NCBI GenBank assembly: GCA_003280025.1
Contig: QCGD01000009.1
Location: forward strand, 1-64,000
From: Prochlorococcus sp. AG-363-P06
Lineage (GTDB): Bacteria > Cyanobacteriota > Cyanobacteriia > PCC-6307 > Cyanobiaceae
DNA: 64,000 bases
Direction of reading: 5' to 3'
Of this stretch, positions 43,395 to 52,995 are shown piece by piece. Under the pieces are notes generated by a model. It saw nothing but the letters and a program-made list of their open reading frames with translations, did no database searches and was not told where the DNA came from. Position 1 is the first letter of the stretch, and each line of letters opens with the position of its first letter. Both the position numbers and the translations under genes were made by a program.

Positions 43395-45251
43395 ATGAAT
43401 GGAGATTTTACAGATTTTATTGAGGTTTCAGGACTACTAAAATATGATCCAGAAACAATTTCTAAAATTTACCAAAAGAATCCAAAAAGATTATTAAAAA
43501 GATTGTGGGAAACACTTATTCCTATATTTGCATATATTTTTTCTGTTGGATGGGATAAATTAACTGGACAATTAAAACAAGAAAGAAACGCAAGATTAAG
43601 AGCCAAACAGTTAACTGATTTATTAGTAGAATTAGGACCTGCATTTGTTAAAGCGGGTCAAGCTTTATCTACTAGACCAGATATTATACCAGTAATTCTC
43701 TTAGAAGAATTATCCGAATTACAAGATCAATTACCAGGCTTTGATGGAAACAAAGCAATGGAGCTAATTGAAGAGGATCTAAACTCAAAAATTGATGACA
43801 TTTTTTTATCTATTGAAAAAGAACCAATTTCTGCTGCATCTTTGGGACAAGTTCACAAAGCTATTCTAAAAAACCAAGAAATTGTTGCTGTTAAAGTACA
43901 GAGACCTGGGTTAAGAGAACAAATAACTCTGGATCTATATATTGTTAGAAATATTGCGTATTGGTTAAAAAATAATATTGGATTGATAAGAAGTGATCTT
44001 GTGGCATTGATTGATGAACTAGGTAAAAGAGTTTTTGAAGAGATGGATTACTTAAACGAGGCTGCAAATGCTGAAAAATTTAGAAATCTGCATAAGAATA
44101 ATCAAATGATTGCCGTTCCAAAAATATACAAAGAAATAACATCAAGAAGAGTTTTAACAATGGAATGGATCGATGGAACAAAACTTACAAATTTAGAAGA
44201 TGTTAAAAAATCAGGTATAGATCCAGACAAAATGATTGATATAGGAGTTCAGTGTAGTTTAGAGCAACTTTTAGAACATGGTTTTTTTCATGCTGACCCC
44301 CATCCAGGGAATTTATTAGCTTTGAAAGATGGCAGATTGTGCTACTTAGATTTTGGAATGATGAGTGAAGTTTCTAGAGAGTCTAGATCTGGTTTAATCC
44401 AAGCAGTTGTTCATTTAGTAAATAAAAACTTTGATAAATTATCACAAGACTTTGTAAAGCTTGGATTCTTATCGGAAGAAGTTAATCTTGAGCCAATCGT
44501 TCCTGCTTTTCAAGATGTATTTATAAATGCCGTAGAAGAAGGTGTTTCAAAAATGGATTTTAAAAGCGTAACTGATGATATGTCAGGAGTTATGTACAAA
44601 TTCCCATTTAAATTACCACCATACTATGCACTGATAATTAGGTCATTACTAACTTTAGAAGGGATTGCTCTTAGTGTTGATCCAAACTTTAAAATATTAG
44701 GAGCAGCTTACCCATATTTTGCAAGAAGATTAATGGAGGATCCTGATCCGGAACTTAGAGAAAGTTTAAAAGAAATGCTGTTTGATAACAAAAAATTTAA
44801 ATGGGACCGGCTAGAAGATCTTCTTTCAAATGCTGCAAAACAAACAGATTTAGACTTAGAAAAACTTTTAGATGAAATAATAAATCTTCTATTTTCTCCT
44901 AAGGGAGGATTTCTCAGAAACGAAATAATTGAAAGTTTAACAAATCAAATCGACTCAATTGCTTTCACTTTTTTAAAAAATTTCAACAACTTACTTCCAA
45001 AATCTATTAAATTAAATATTAATAGTGATAATAATAATTTAAATGACTTAATAATATACATAGAACCATTTAAAAATTTCTTAGAAATTTTACAAAAAGT
45101 ACCAGGATACTCTATGGATATTTTTCTGAAGAGAATTCCTAGACTTATAAACGAACCTTACACAAAAGAAATGAGTTTTAAAATAGCGAAAAAAGTAACA
45201 GAAAAAGGAGTAGTAAGACTTGTAAAAATTGCTGCAGGTACAAATATTTAA
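43395..45251 (+). CDS. ABC1/UbiB-family atypical kinase
   Basis: LGPAFVKAGQALSTRPDI, EPISAASLGQVHKA, HGFFHADPHPGNLLAL, CYLDFGMM. Confidence 0.94.
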   Translation: MNGDFTDFIEVSGLLKYDPETISKIYQKNPKRLLKRLWETLIPIFAYIFSVGWDKLTGQLKQERNARLRAKQLTDLLVELGPAFVKAGQALSTRPDIIPVILLEELSELQDQLPGFDGNKAMELIEEDLNSKIDDIFLSIEKEPISAASLGQVHKAILKNQEIVAVKVQRPGLREQITLDLYIVRNIAYWLKNNIGLIRSDLVALIDELGKRVFEEMDYLNEAANAEKFRNLHKNNQMIAVPKIYKEITSRRVLTMEWIDGTKLTNLEDVKKSGIDPDKMIDIGVQCSLEQLLEHGFFHADPHPGNLLALKDGRLCYLDFGMMSEVSRESRSGLIQAVVHLVNKNFDKLSQDFVKLGFLSEEVNLEPIVPAFQDVFINAVEEGVSKMDFKSVTDDMSGVMYKFPFKLPPYYALIIRSLLTLEGIALSVDPNFKILGAAYPYFARRLMEDPDPELRESLKEMLFDNKKFKWDRLEDLLSNAAKQTDLDLEKLLDEIINLLFSPKGGFLRNEIIESLTNQIDSIAFTFLKNFNNLLPKSIKLNINSDNNNLNDLIIYIEPFKNFLEILQKVPGYSMDIFLKRIPRLINEPYTKEMSFKIAKKVTEKGVVRLVKIAAGTNI

Positions 45252-45252
45252 A

Positions 45253-45825
45253 ATGAAATTTTATAAAAATTTAATTCCTAAAATCAGCTTAATTTTAATT
45301 AGTAATATATTTTTATTTAATACTCCAAAAGTTCAATCTGCTGAAAATATTAAAATAATTTATAGCATCTTTTCTAGAACAATTGAAGTAGATTCTTTAA
45401 AAAAATTTGCTAAAGAAGGTTATGCATCTGACAATTTAAGAAGAATTTTAAGAGCAACTGGATCTTCAGATGAAAAAATTAAATATACATTAAACAAACA
45501 ATTTGAAGTTCCAATTACTATTGCAAGCAAGTTAGTTAATTCCGAGATAGGTAATGTCTTTTTAACAAGACTTTCATCAATAATTCATCCAACCAGAGCA
45601 AAAGATGAAAGAACTGGTAAGCTTGCTCTAAAAGCAAGCGTAATACAAGGTTTAAACTTAGGCGATGAAAAGATAAATCTTCTTAATTTTTTTGATGCAT
45701 ATCCAACTAAAACTGTTATTTTAAATGTCAACGCTTTGAGCAAAGTTTTAAATAAAGTAGAATCAATTTCAGAATTATTAGACTTTTTCACAAATTCTCC
45801 TCTAGAAAAAATTAAAACAAATTAA
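45253..45825 (+). CDS. exported DUF1400-like (alpha/beta-hydrolase-associated) protein
   Basis: Signal-peptide-like N-terminus; FSRTIEVDSLKKFAKEGYASDNLRRILRATG; start at 45253 rather than 45229. Confidence 0.7.
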   Translation: MKFYKNLIPKISLILISNIFLFNTPKVQSAENIKIIYSIFSRTIEVDSLKKFAKEGYASDNLRRILRATGSSDEKIKYTLNKQFEVPITIASKLVNSEIGNVFLTRLSSIIHPTRAKDERTGKLALKASVIQGLNLGDEKINLLNFFDAYPTKTVILNVNALSKVLNKVESISELLDFFTNSPLEKIKTN

Positions 45826-45831
45826 ACAATT

Positions 45832-46935
45832 ATGTTGTTAATAAATAAAATCAAAAACAAACTGCGTCTCTCATACAGAAAAAAAAGATGGCCTGGCTTA
45901 ATTAATGCTTATAAAAATTATCTACCAGTTACATCGAATACTCCTATTATATCGCTAAATGAAGGCAATACTCCCTTAATACTGAGTAATTCAATTAGTC
46001 AATTAATTGGAAACGGAACAAAAGTTTATTTAAAATATGATGGCCTTAATCCTACGGGATCTTTCAAAGATCGAGGAATGACAATGGCAATTAGTAAAGC
46101 AAAAGAAGAAGGTAAACAAGCAGTTATTTGTGCTAGTACTGGAAACACTTCTGCTGCTGCTGCTGCTTATGCTTCTAGAGGTGGATTAAAGTCATATGTT
46201 TTAATCCCTGAAGGTTATGTTGCTCAAGGAAAGCTTGCTCAAGCTTTGATGTATGGAGCGGAAATAATATCTATAAAAGGTAATTTCGATAAAGCTTTAG
46301 AAATAGTAAGAGAATTATCTACAAAATATCCAATAGAACTTGTAAATTCTGTAAATCCATACCGAATACAAGGTCAAAAAACTGCAGCTTTTGAAATAAT
46401 AGATGATCTAGGTCATGCACCTGATTGGATTTGTATTCCAATGGGAAATGCAGGTAATATAACTGCATATTGGTTAGGGTTTCAAGAATATTTAAAAATA
46501 AAAAGAAATTTAAAATTACCAATAATGATGGGTTTCCAATCTGAAGGTTCTGCACCATTAGTAAATAATATAATTGTTAAAAACCCAGAGACAATAGCAA
46601 CCGCTATTAGAATTGGAAATCCCGTTAATAGAGAAAAAGCAAAAAAAGTTAAAAAAGAAAGTAAAGGTGACTTTCAATCTGTAACCGACGAAGAAATAAT
46701 AAATGCTTATAAAATACTTGCTAAAGAAGGTGTTTTTTGTGAACCTGCAAGTGCAGCATCAGTTGCAGGATTAATAAAAAATAAAAATAGAATAAAAAAA
46801 GAATCAACTATTGTTTGTGTTTTAACTGGAAATGGTTTAAAAGATCCTGATTGTGCAATCAAAAATAATGATGCGATTTTTAGAAAAAATGTTGAGCCTT
46901 TGTTACAAGATATAAGCAAAATATTAGGATATTAG
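45832..46935 (+). CDS. thrC: threonine synthase
   Basis: [46 protein letters not shown]. Confidence 0.95.
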   Translation: MLLINKIKNKLRLSYRKKRWPGLINAYKNYLPVTSNTPIISLNEGNTPLILSNSISQLIGNGTKVYLKYDGLNPTGSFKDRGMTMAISKAKEEGKQAVICASTGNTSAAAAAYASRGGLKSYVLIPEGYVAQGKLAQALMYGAEIISIKGNFDKALEIVRELSTKYPIELVNSVNPYRIQGQKTAAFEIIDDLGHAPDWICIPMGNAGNITAYWLGFQEYLKIKRNLKLPIMMGFQSEGSAPLVNNIIVKNPETIATAIRIGNPVNREKAKKVKKESKGDFQSVTDEEIINAYKILAKEGVFCEPASAASVAGLIKNKNRIKKESTIVCVLTGNGLKDPDCAIKNNDAIFRKNVEPLLQDISKILGY

Positions 46936-47030
46936 TAAAACAAAAAAATTAGTGTCTGTGGAAAGAGAGAAAAACTAAAATATAATTGTTGATAAACAGT
47001 TAAATAAAAATTAAAAATGTTAAATTATCT

Positions 47031-47049
47031 TTCTTAAATTTTATAAATT
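47031..47049 (+). repeat. AT-rich direct repeat copy 1 (oriC region)
   Basis: TTCTTAAATTTTATAAATT; differs from copy 2 by one A. Confidence 0.7.
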
Positions 47050-47166
47050 AAAAAAAAATCCACATAAATAAATATCTTTCCACAGATAAAAATTTACTAA
47101 ACTGATTTTCAGAAAGGGTTTTGATCCAAATTCCACAATTTCCACAAAAACTACTACTACTATATT

Positions 47167-47184
47167 TTCTTAATTTTATAAATT
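47167..47184 (+). repeat. AT-rich direct repeat copy 2 (oriC region)
   Basis: TTCTTAATTTTATAAATT. Confidence 0.7.
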
Positions 47185-47216
47185 TTATTAATAGAAACAA
47201 AGAAGAAAATAACTTA

Positions 47217-47245
47217 TTGAATTTCATTTATTAAAAAAGTATATT
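47217..47245 (+). promoter_or_regulatory. candidate dnaN promoter TTGAAT-17-TATATT
   Basis: TTGAAT 47217-47222, TATATT 47240-47245, dnaN ATG at 47274. Confidence 0.45.
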
Positions 47246-47273
47246 GTAGATATCAAAATAATAATCAAGCCTG

Positions 47274-48431
47274 ATGGAGATTGTTTGCAATCAAAATGAA
47301 TTAAATAATGCTATTCAACTAGTAAGTAAAGCAGTTGCTTCAAGACCAACGCATCCTATTCTTGCAAATATACTTCTAACAGCTGATCAAGGAACTAATA
47401 AAATTAGTTTGACAGGATTCGATTTAAATTTAGGAATACAAACTTCTTTTGATGCAAAAGTTAAAAATAGTGGAGCTATTACAATTCCTTCAAAACTGTT
47501 ATCAGAAATTGTAAATAAATTACCAAGTGAAACTCCAGTTAATTTGGAGGTTGATGAGAATTCAGATAATATTTTAATAAAAAGTGATACAGGTACATTT
47601 AATTTAAAAGGTATTCCATCTGATGATTATCCAAACTTACCATTTGTTGAAAGTGGGACATCTTTAAATATTGATCCGAGTTCCTTTTTACAAGCTTTAA
47701 AATTGACAGTCTTTGCTAGTAGTAATGATGACTCAAAGCAACTACTTACAGGTGTTAATTTCACATTTAAGCAAAAATATTTAGAATCTGCTTCAACAGA
47801 TGGTCATAGATTAGCTGTAGTACTTATAGGTAATGAAGAAAATATTGAAGACAAAGATAATTCTTCTCTTAATGAAGATAACTTTTCTGTTACTATTCCA
47901 ACTCGATCATTGAGGGAAATTGAAAAACTTTTAACTTTAAGAAGTAGTGAAAATTCAATCAAACTATTTTACGATAAAGGACAAGTAGTATTTATTTCTT
48001 CTAATCAAATAATTACAACTAGAACTCTAGAAGGAGATTATCCTAATTATTCTCAATTAATACCAGATGATTTTTCAAAACTATTTATTTTTAATACAAA
48101 AAAATTAACTGATGCTTTAGAAAGAATTGCTGTTTTAGCTGATCAACAGAGTAGTGTTGTAAAGATTAAGTTGGATGAAAATAATTTGGCTCTTATAAGT
48201 GCTGATGCACAAGATATAGGAAGTGCTAATGAATCTATACCTGTTTCTTATTCTGGAGAAAAATTCGATATTGCATTTAATGTTAGATATCTGCTTGAAG
48301 GCTTAAAAGTTATTTCATCTCAAAATGTAGTATTAAAGTGTAATCTCTCAACTACTCCAGCTGTTTTTGTTCCAGAAGATAATATTAATTCTTTTACTTA
48401 TCTAGTTATGCCTGTTCAGGTACGTTCTTAA
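47274..48431 (+). CDS. dnaN: DNA polymerase III beta subunit (sliding clamp)
   Basis: RPTHPILANILL, STDGHRLAVV, C-terminal YLVMPVQVRS. Confidence 0.97.
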   Translation: MEIVCNQNELNNAIQLVSKAVASRPTHPILANILLTADQGTNKISLTGFDLNLGIQTSFDAKVKNSGAITIPSKLLSEIVNKLPSETPVNLEVDENSDNILIKSDTGTFNLKGIPSDDYPNLPFVESGTSLNIDPSSFLQALKLTVFASSNDDSKQLLTGVNFTFKQKYLESASTDGHRLAVVLIGNEENIEDKDNSSLNEDNFSVTIPTRSLREIEKLLTLRSSENSIKLFYDKGQVVFISSNQIITTRTLEGDYPNYSQLIPDDFSKLFIFNTKKLTDALERIAVLADQQSSVVKIKLDENNLALISADAQDIGSANESIPVSYSGEKFDIAFNVRYLLEGLKVISSQNVVLKCNLSTTPAVFVPEDNINSFTYLVMPVQVRS

Positions 48432-48432
48432 A

Positions 48433-49140
48433 TTGAAATTACCAAAAGAATTTTTATTAAGTGAATTATTAAATCGTAATGTTAAGGGAAATATGACCCT
48501 TAATTATGGAAATGGAGAAAATGTTTGGATGCATCCTCCAGTTCATAGAATTTTAGGATGGTACTCTCGTCCTTCTAATTTTGATTTAAAACGAAATGTT
48601 TGGAGATTAAACCAAATTAGTCAAATTATAGATAATGAAATTTATGTAAAAGGTGAACCCGCTATTTCTGATTTGGCAACTTTGAATAGGTTTCCTACAT
48701 TGATACAAGCTGGTTTGATAAATTCTAAGGGCTCAAAGATAGGATTTATTGCAGATTTTTTATTTGATATGAAAACAGGAAATATTAAATATTATTTAGT
48801 TTCTAGATCTAATCCTAAAATTCCTGGTTCCAGTAGGTGGAAATTAAATATTGATGATATTAATGATCAACAACCGGGATTAGTATTTTGTTCAAGTTCT
48901 GACTTAGATGATTTATTTTTAATAAAATCTAGTATTAAAAATGAATTTTTTAAAAAAGGGCAAAAAGTTATTGATAGGGTTAACGATATGAAAAATATTG
49001 CTTCAAATAAATTGGAGGATTGGCTTGAAGAAGATGAAGATATTAACCAAAATTTAGATTTTAAAGAAAAAAGTTTTTATAATGATAAAAACAAAACAAG
49101 ATCTTTTAGCGAGAAAAGAGAAGATGACCCCTGGATTTGA
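48433..49140 (+). CDS. PRC-barrel-domain-like conserved protein
   Basis: TTG start immediately after dnaN; KIGFIADFLFDMKTGNIKYYLVSRSNPKIPGSSRW. Confidence 0.75.
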   Translation: MKLPKEFLLSELLNRNVKGNMTLNYGNGENVWMHPPVHRILGWYSRPSNFDLKRNVWRLNQISQIIDNEIYVKGEPAISDLATLNRFPTLIQAGLINSKGSKIGFIADFLFDMKTGNIKYYLVSRSNPKIPGSSRWKLNIDDINDQQPGLVFCSSSDLDDLFLIKSSIKNEFFKKGQKVIDRVNDMKNIASNKLEDWLEEDEDINQNLDFKEKSFYNDKNKTRSFSEKREDDPWI

Positions 49141-49143
49141 ATA

Positions 49144-51483
49144 ATGATAAATCATTTTAATCCTGATTCTTTTGATATAAGTGAAGCACTTAAATTTGAA
49201 AACTTAACAAAGGATGATTTTAAAGAAATTTGTAAAAGATTAGGAAGAGAGCCAAATAGAACTGAATTGGGAATGTTTGGAGTTATGTGGTCTGAACATT
49301 GTTGTTATAGAAACTCAAAACCTCTTCTAGCAAATTTTCCAACTAAAGGGAAGAATGTTTTAGTTGGCCCTGGAGAAAATGCTGGTGTTATTGATGTTGG
49401 TAATAATCAAAAACTTGTGTTTAAAATTGAAAGTCATAATCACCCATCTGCTATTGAGCCCTTTCAGGGAGCAGCAACTGGAGTTGGAGGTATATTAAGA
49501 GATATTTTTACAATGGGTGCAAGGCCAATAGCAGTTTTGAATTCATTGAGATTTGGTAATCTTGAAAAATCATCTAATGTTTCTTTACTTCGCGGTGTAG
49601 TATCAGGGATTTCTCACTATGGCAATTGCGTTGGTGTGCCAACTGTTGGTGGAGAAATTGATTTTGATGATAGTTATTCTGGAAATCCTTTAGTAAATGT
49701 TATGGCTTTAGGACTTTTGGAGACTGAAGAAATTGTTTGCTCAGGAGCTAAAAAAGTTGGTTCGCCTGTGTTATATGTAGGAAATACAACAGGAAGAGAT
49801 GGTGTTGGAGGTGCTAGTTTTGCTAGCTCAGAATTAACTACTAGTTCATTAGATAATAGACCTGCTGTTCAGGTGGGTGACCCATTTATTGAAAAAAGTC
49901 TTATTGAAGCATGTTTAGAAGCCTTTAAGACTGGAGATGTTATAGCAGCCCAAGATATGGGGGCAGCGGGATTGACATGTAGTAGTGCAGAAATGGCTGC
50001 AAACGGTAGTTTAGGTATATCAATTGATTTGGATTTAGTTCCTGCTAGAGAGAATGATATGTCTGCTTACCAATATTTGTTATCTGAATCTCAAGAGAGA
50101 ATGTTGCTTGTTGTCAAAAAAGATAAATTAAATCATCTTATTAAGCAATTTAAAAAGTGGGGCCTGTTTGCAAATGTGATTGGTGAAGTAATAAAAAATA
50201 AAGAGGTTGTCATTTCTCATAAGAGTAAGGTAGTTGCTCAAATCCCTACTTCTGCTTTATCTGATGATACTCCTATTAATATTCATAAGGTAATGAATAA
50301 TCCACCTAATTACTTGCTTAAGAAATGGGAATGGACAGAAAATAATTTACCAAAAATATATGATAATAAAATTTTATCTATGAAGGAAAATAAGTATTTT
50401 TATTTTTCTCAAATTATTCTAAAACTTCTTTCTAATCCTTCAATAGCATCAAAAAAATGGATATATAAACAATATGATTCTCAAGTCCAAGCAAATACAG
50501 TTTTTAAACCTGGAGAATCAGATGCAGCTGTAATAAGATTAAGATCGCAAAGTGAAAAAAATAAAAATCAGATATTTTCTGGTGTTGCAGCCTCTGTAGA
50601 TTGTAATAGTAGATGGGTTTCTCTTGATCCTTTTAGAGGAAGTATTGCTGCAGTAGCTGAATCTGCTAGAAACGTGAGCTGTGTTGGGGCTGAACCAATT
50701 GCAATTACAAATAATTTAAATTTTCCATCTCCTGAAAACCAGATAGGATACTGGCAGCTTGCATCTTCCTGTGAGGGTATTTCTCAGGCTTGTATTGCCC
50801 TAGGAACGCCTGTTACAGGTGGTAATGTTTCTCTATATAATGAATCAAAAAATGAAAAAAATGAAATAACTCCTATTAATCCTACTCCAGTGATAGGTAT
50901 GGTTGGAAAGATAGATAATATCGATCAAGCGATTAGTAGTGGATGGAAAAATATTAATGATTCAATTTGGTTATTAGGTTCATATTCTTCTGAGTTGACA
51001 TTATCAGCTAGTTCTTATTTGGAATATTTCCACGGAAAGATTTTAGGTAGGCCTCCAAAGATTGATTTGCAAGACGAAAAATACTGCCAGAGTTTTATGA
51101 GAAGATCAATTTTAGAAAATTTTGTTGTTTCTTCTCATGATATAAGTGATGGAGGTTTAGCTGTTTCTTTATCAGAATGTTGTATTTTGTCTTCAAAAGG
51201 TGCAACAATAAACTTAGAAAGTGTTTCTGATCGTCTAGATAATGTATTATTTTCTGAGGGTGGTTCAAGGATAGTTTTCTCAGTAAATAAAAATAAAGAA
51301 TTAAATTGGTTAAATTATTTAAAGGAAATACAAATAGATTTTCCAAAAAGTGTTTATGTAAAAAAAATAGGTTTTGTCTCTAAAGAAAATCTAAAAATAA
51401 ATTTTCAAAGTAAAGAAATTTGCAATATTAAGGTTGAGGAATTAACCGAAAAATTTAATAATAGTATTTCAAGTTACTTTTAA
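49144..51483 (+). CDS. purL: phosphoribosylformylglycinamidine synthase II
   Basis: FGVMWSEHCCYRNSKPLL, KIESHNHPSAIEPFQGAATGVGGILRD. Confidence 0.98.
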   Translation: MINHFNPDSFDISEALKFENLTKDDFKEICKRLGREPNRTELGMFGVMWSEHCCYRNSKPLLANFPTKGKNVLVGPGENAGVIDVGNNQKLVFKIESHNHPSAIEPFQGAATGVGGILRDIFTMGARPIAVLNSLRFGNLEKSSNVSLLRGVVSGISHYGNCVGVPTVGGEIDFDDSYSGNPLVNVMALGLLETEEIVCSGAKKVGSPVLYVGNTTGRDGVGGASFASSELTTSSLDNRPAVQVGDPFIEKSLIEACLEAFKTGDVIAAQDMGAAGLTCSSAEMAANGSLGISIDLDLVPARENDMSAYQYLLSESQERMLLVVKKDKLNHLIKQFKKWGLFANVIGEVIKNKEVVISHKSKVVAQIPTSALSDDTPINIHKVMNNPPNYLLKKWEWTENNLPKIYDNKILSMKENKYFYFSQIILKLLSNPSIASKKWIYKQYDSQVQANTVFKPGESDAAVIRLRSQSEKNKNQIFSGVAASVDCNSRWVSLDPFRGSIAAVAESARNVSCVGAEPIAITNNLNFPSPENQIGYWQLASSCEGISQACIALGTPVTGGNVSLYNESKNEKNEITPINPTPVIGMVGKIDNIDQAISSGWKNINDSIWLLGSYSSELTLSASSYLEYFHGKILGRPPKIDLQDEKYCQSFMRRSILENFVVSSHDISDGGLAVSLSECCILSSKGATINLESVSDRLDNVLFSEGGSRIVFSVNKNKELNWLNYLKEIQIDFPKSVYVKKIGFVSKENLKINFQSKEICNIKVEELTEKFNNSISSYF

Positions 51484-51534
51484 ATATTAATGAATAAATA
51501 TTTTCCATTATCAGAACTATTGAGCAATTAAATT

Positions 51535-52995
51535 ATGTGTGGAATAGTTGGAATTGTCTCTTCTGAGGATGTAAATCAACAAATTTATGATAGCCTTTTG
51601 CTTCTTCAGCATAGAGGTCAAGATTCAACAGGAATAGCTACAATGGAAAATACTGTTTTCCATCTACATAAGGCTAAAGGTCAGGTAAATAATGCTTATA
51701 GAACTAGAGATATGAGAAATTTAATTGGAAAAATTGGATTAGGTCATGTAAGATACGCAACAAAAGGATCAGCTGAAAGTGTAGAAGAAGCACAACCTTT
51801 TTATGTTAATGCCCCTTATGGGATTGTTTTAATACATAATGGAAATTTAACTAATACCAGAGACTTAGAAAAACAATTATTTAATATTGATAAACGTCAT
51901 ACTAATTCTTCCAGTGATACAGAAATGTTATTAAATGTCTTTGCTACAGAATTACAAGAACAAATTCATAATCAAGAATTAGAGCCAGATATTCTTTTTA
52001 ATGCTGTGAAAAAATTACATAAAAGAATTCAAGGATCATATACTTCAATAGCATTAATTTCGGGTCATGGTTTATTAGCTTTTAGAGATCCATTTGGTAT
52101 TAGACCTTTAGTTATTGGTCGAAGAATTTCGCTTAAAACCCAACATGAAGAGTGGATGGTTGCAAGCGAATCCTTGGTATTGGAAAATAATGATTATCAA
52201 GTAGTCAGAGATGTAGAACCTGGAGAGGCAATTTTTATTAATCATAATGGTGAATTTTTTGCTAAGCAATGTTCAGATAATCCAAAATTAGTTCCCTGTG
52301 CTTTTGAATATGTTTATTTAGCTCGACCAGATTCAATTATGAATGGTATATCTGTTTATAAAGCCCGTTTAAAGATGGGTGATTATTTAGCGGAAACTAT
52401 TAAACAAAAAATTACATCAGGGGATGTGGATGTTGTTATGCCTATTCCTGATTCTTCTCGTCCAGCTGCAATGCAAGTAGCAAGGCAATTGGGTATAGAG
52501 TATAGAGAGGGTTTCTTTAAAAATAGATATGTTGGTAGAACATTTATAATGCCTGGTCAACAAAAACGTAAGAAATCAGTGAGACAAAAATTAAATGCAA
52601 TGAGTACAGAATTTAAGAATAAAAATGTATTAATAGTTGATGATTCTATAGTCAGAGGTACTACTTCAAAAGAAATTGTTCAAATGGCAAGAGATGCGGG
52701 AGCAAATAAAGTGTTCTTTACTTCTGCTGCACCACCAGTTCGTTTTCCACATGTTTATGGTATTAATATGCCTAATAGAGATGAATTGATAGCTCATGAC
52801 AGAACAATAAATGAAATAGCAGAAAAACTAGAAATTGATAATCTTGTTTATCAAAGCATAGAAAATTTACGTAAAGCGATTATTAGCGATTCTCCAATTT
52901 TGGATCTTGAAATGAGTTGTTTTACAGGTTCTTATGTCACAGGAACAGTTACTGAAGAGTACTTAAATTGGGTAGAAAATGAATATAAATCCTAA
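51535..52995 (+). CDS. purF: amidophosphoribosyltransferase
   Basis: MCGIVGIV N-terminal nucleophile, [18 protein letters not shown] PRTase motif. Confidence 0.98.
   Translation: MCGIVGIVSSEDVNQQIYDSLLLLQHRGQDSTGIATMENTVFHLHKAKGQVNNAYRTRDMRNLIGKIGLGHVRYATKGSAESVEEAQPFYVNAPYGIVLIHNGNLTNTRDLEKQLFNIDKRHTNSSSDTEMLLNVFATELQEQIHNQELEPDILFNAVKKLHKRIQGSYTSIALISGHGLLAFRDPFGIRPLVIGRRISLKTQHEEWMVASESLVLENNDYQVVRDVEPGEAIFINHNGEFFAKQCSDNPKLVPCAFEYVYLARPDSIMNGISVYKARLKMGDYLAETIKQKITSGDVDVVMPIPDSSRPAAMQVARQLGIEYREGFFKNRYVGRTFIMPGQQKRKKSVRQKLNAMSTEFKNKNVLIVDDSIVRGTTSKEIVQMARDAGANKVFFTSAAPPVRFPHVYGINMPNRDELIAHDRTINEIAEKLEIDNLVYQSIENLRKAIISDSPILDLEMSCFTGSYVTGTVTEEYLNWVENEYKS

Larger units (their letters stand above)
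46936..47273. other. oriC: putative chromosomal replication origin (oriC)
   Basis: 338-bp AT-rich non-coding gap upstream of dnaN with DnaA-box-like 9-mers: CTTTCCACA (minus, 46957-46965), TTATCAACA (minus, 46987-46995), AAATCCACA (47056-47064), CTTTCCACA (47076-47084), AATTCCACA (47129-47137), ATTTCCACA (47138-47146), plus CTACTACTACTA (47151-47162) and paired AT-rich repeats. Confidence 0.85.
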
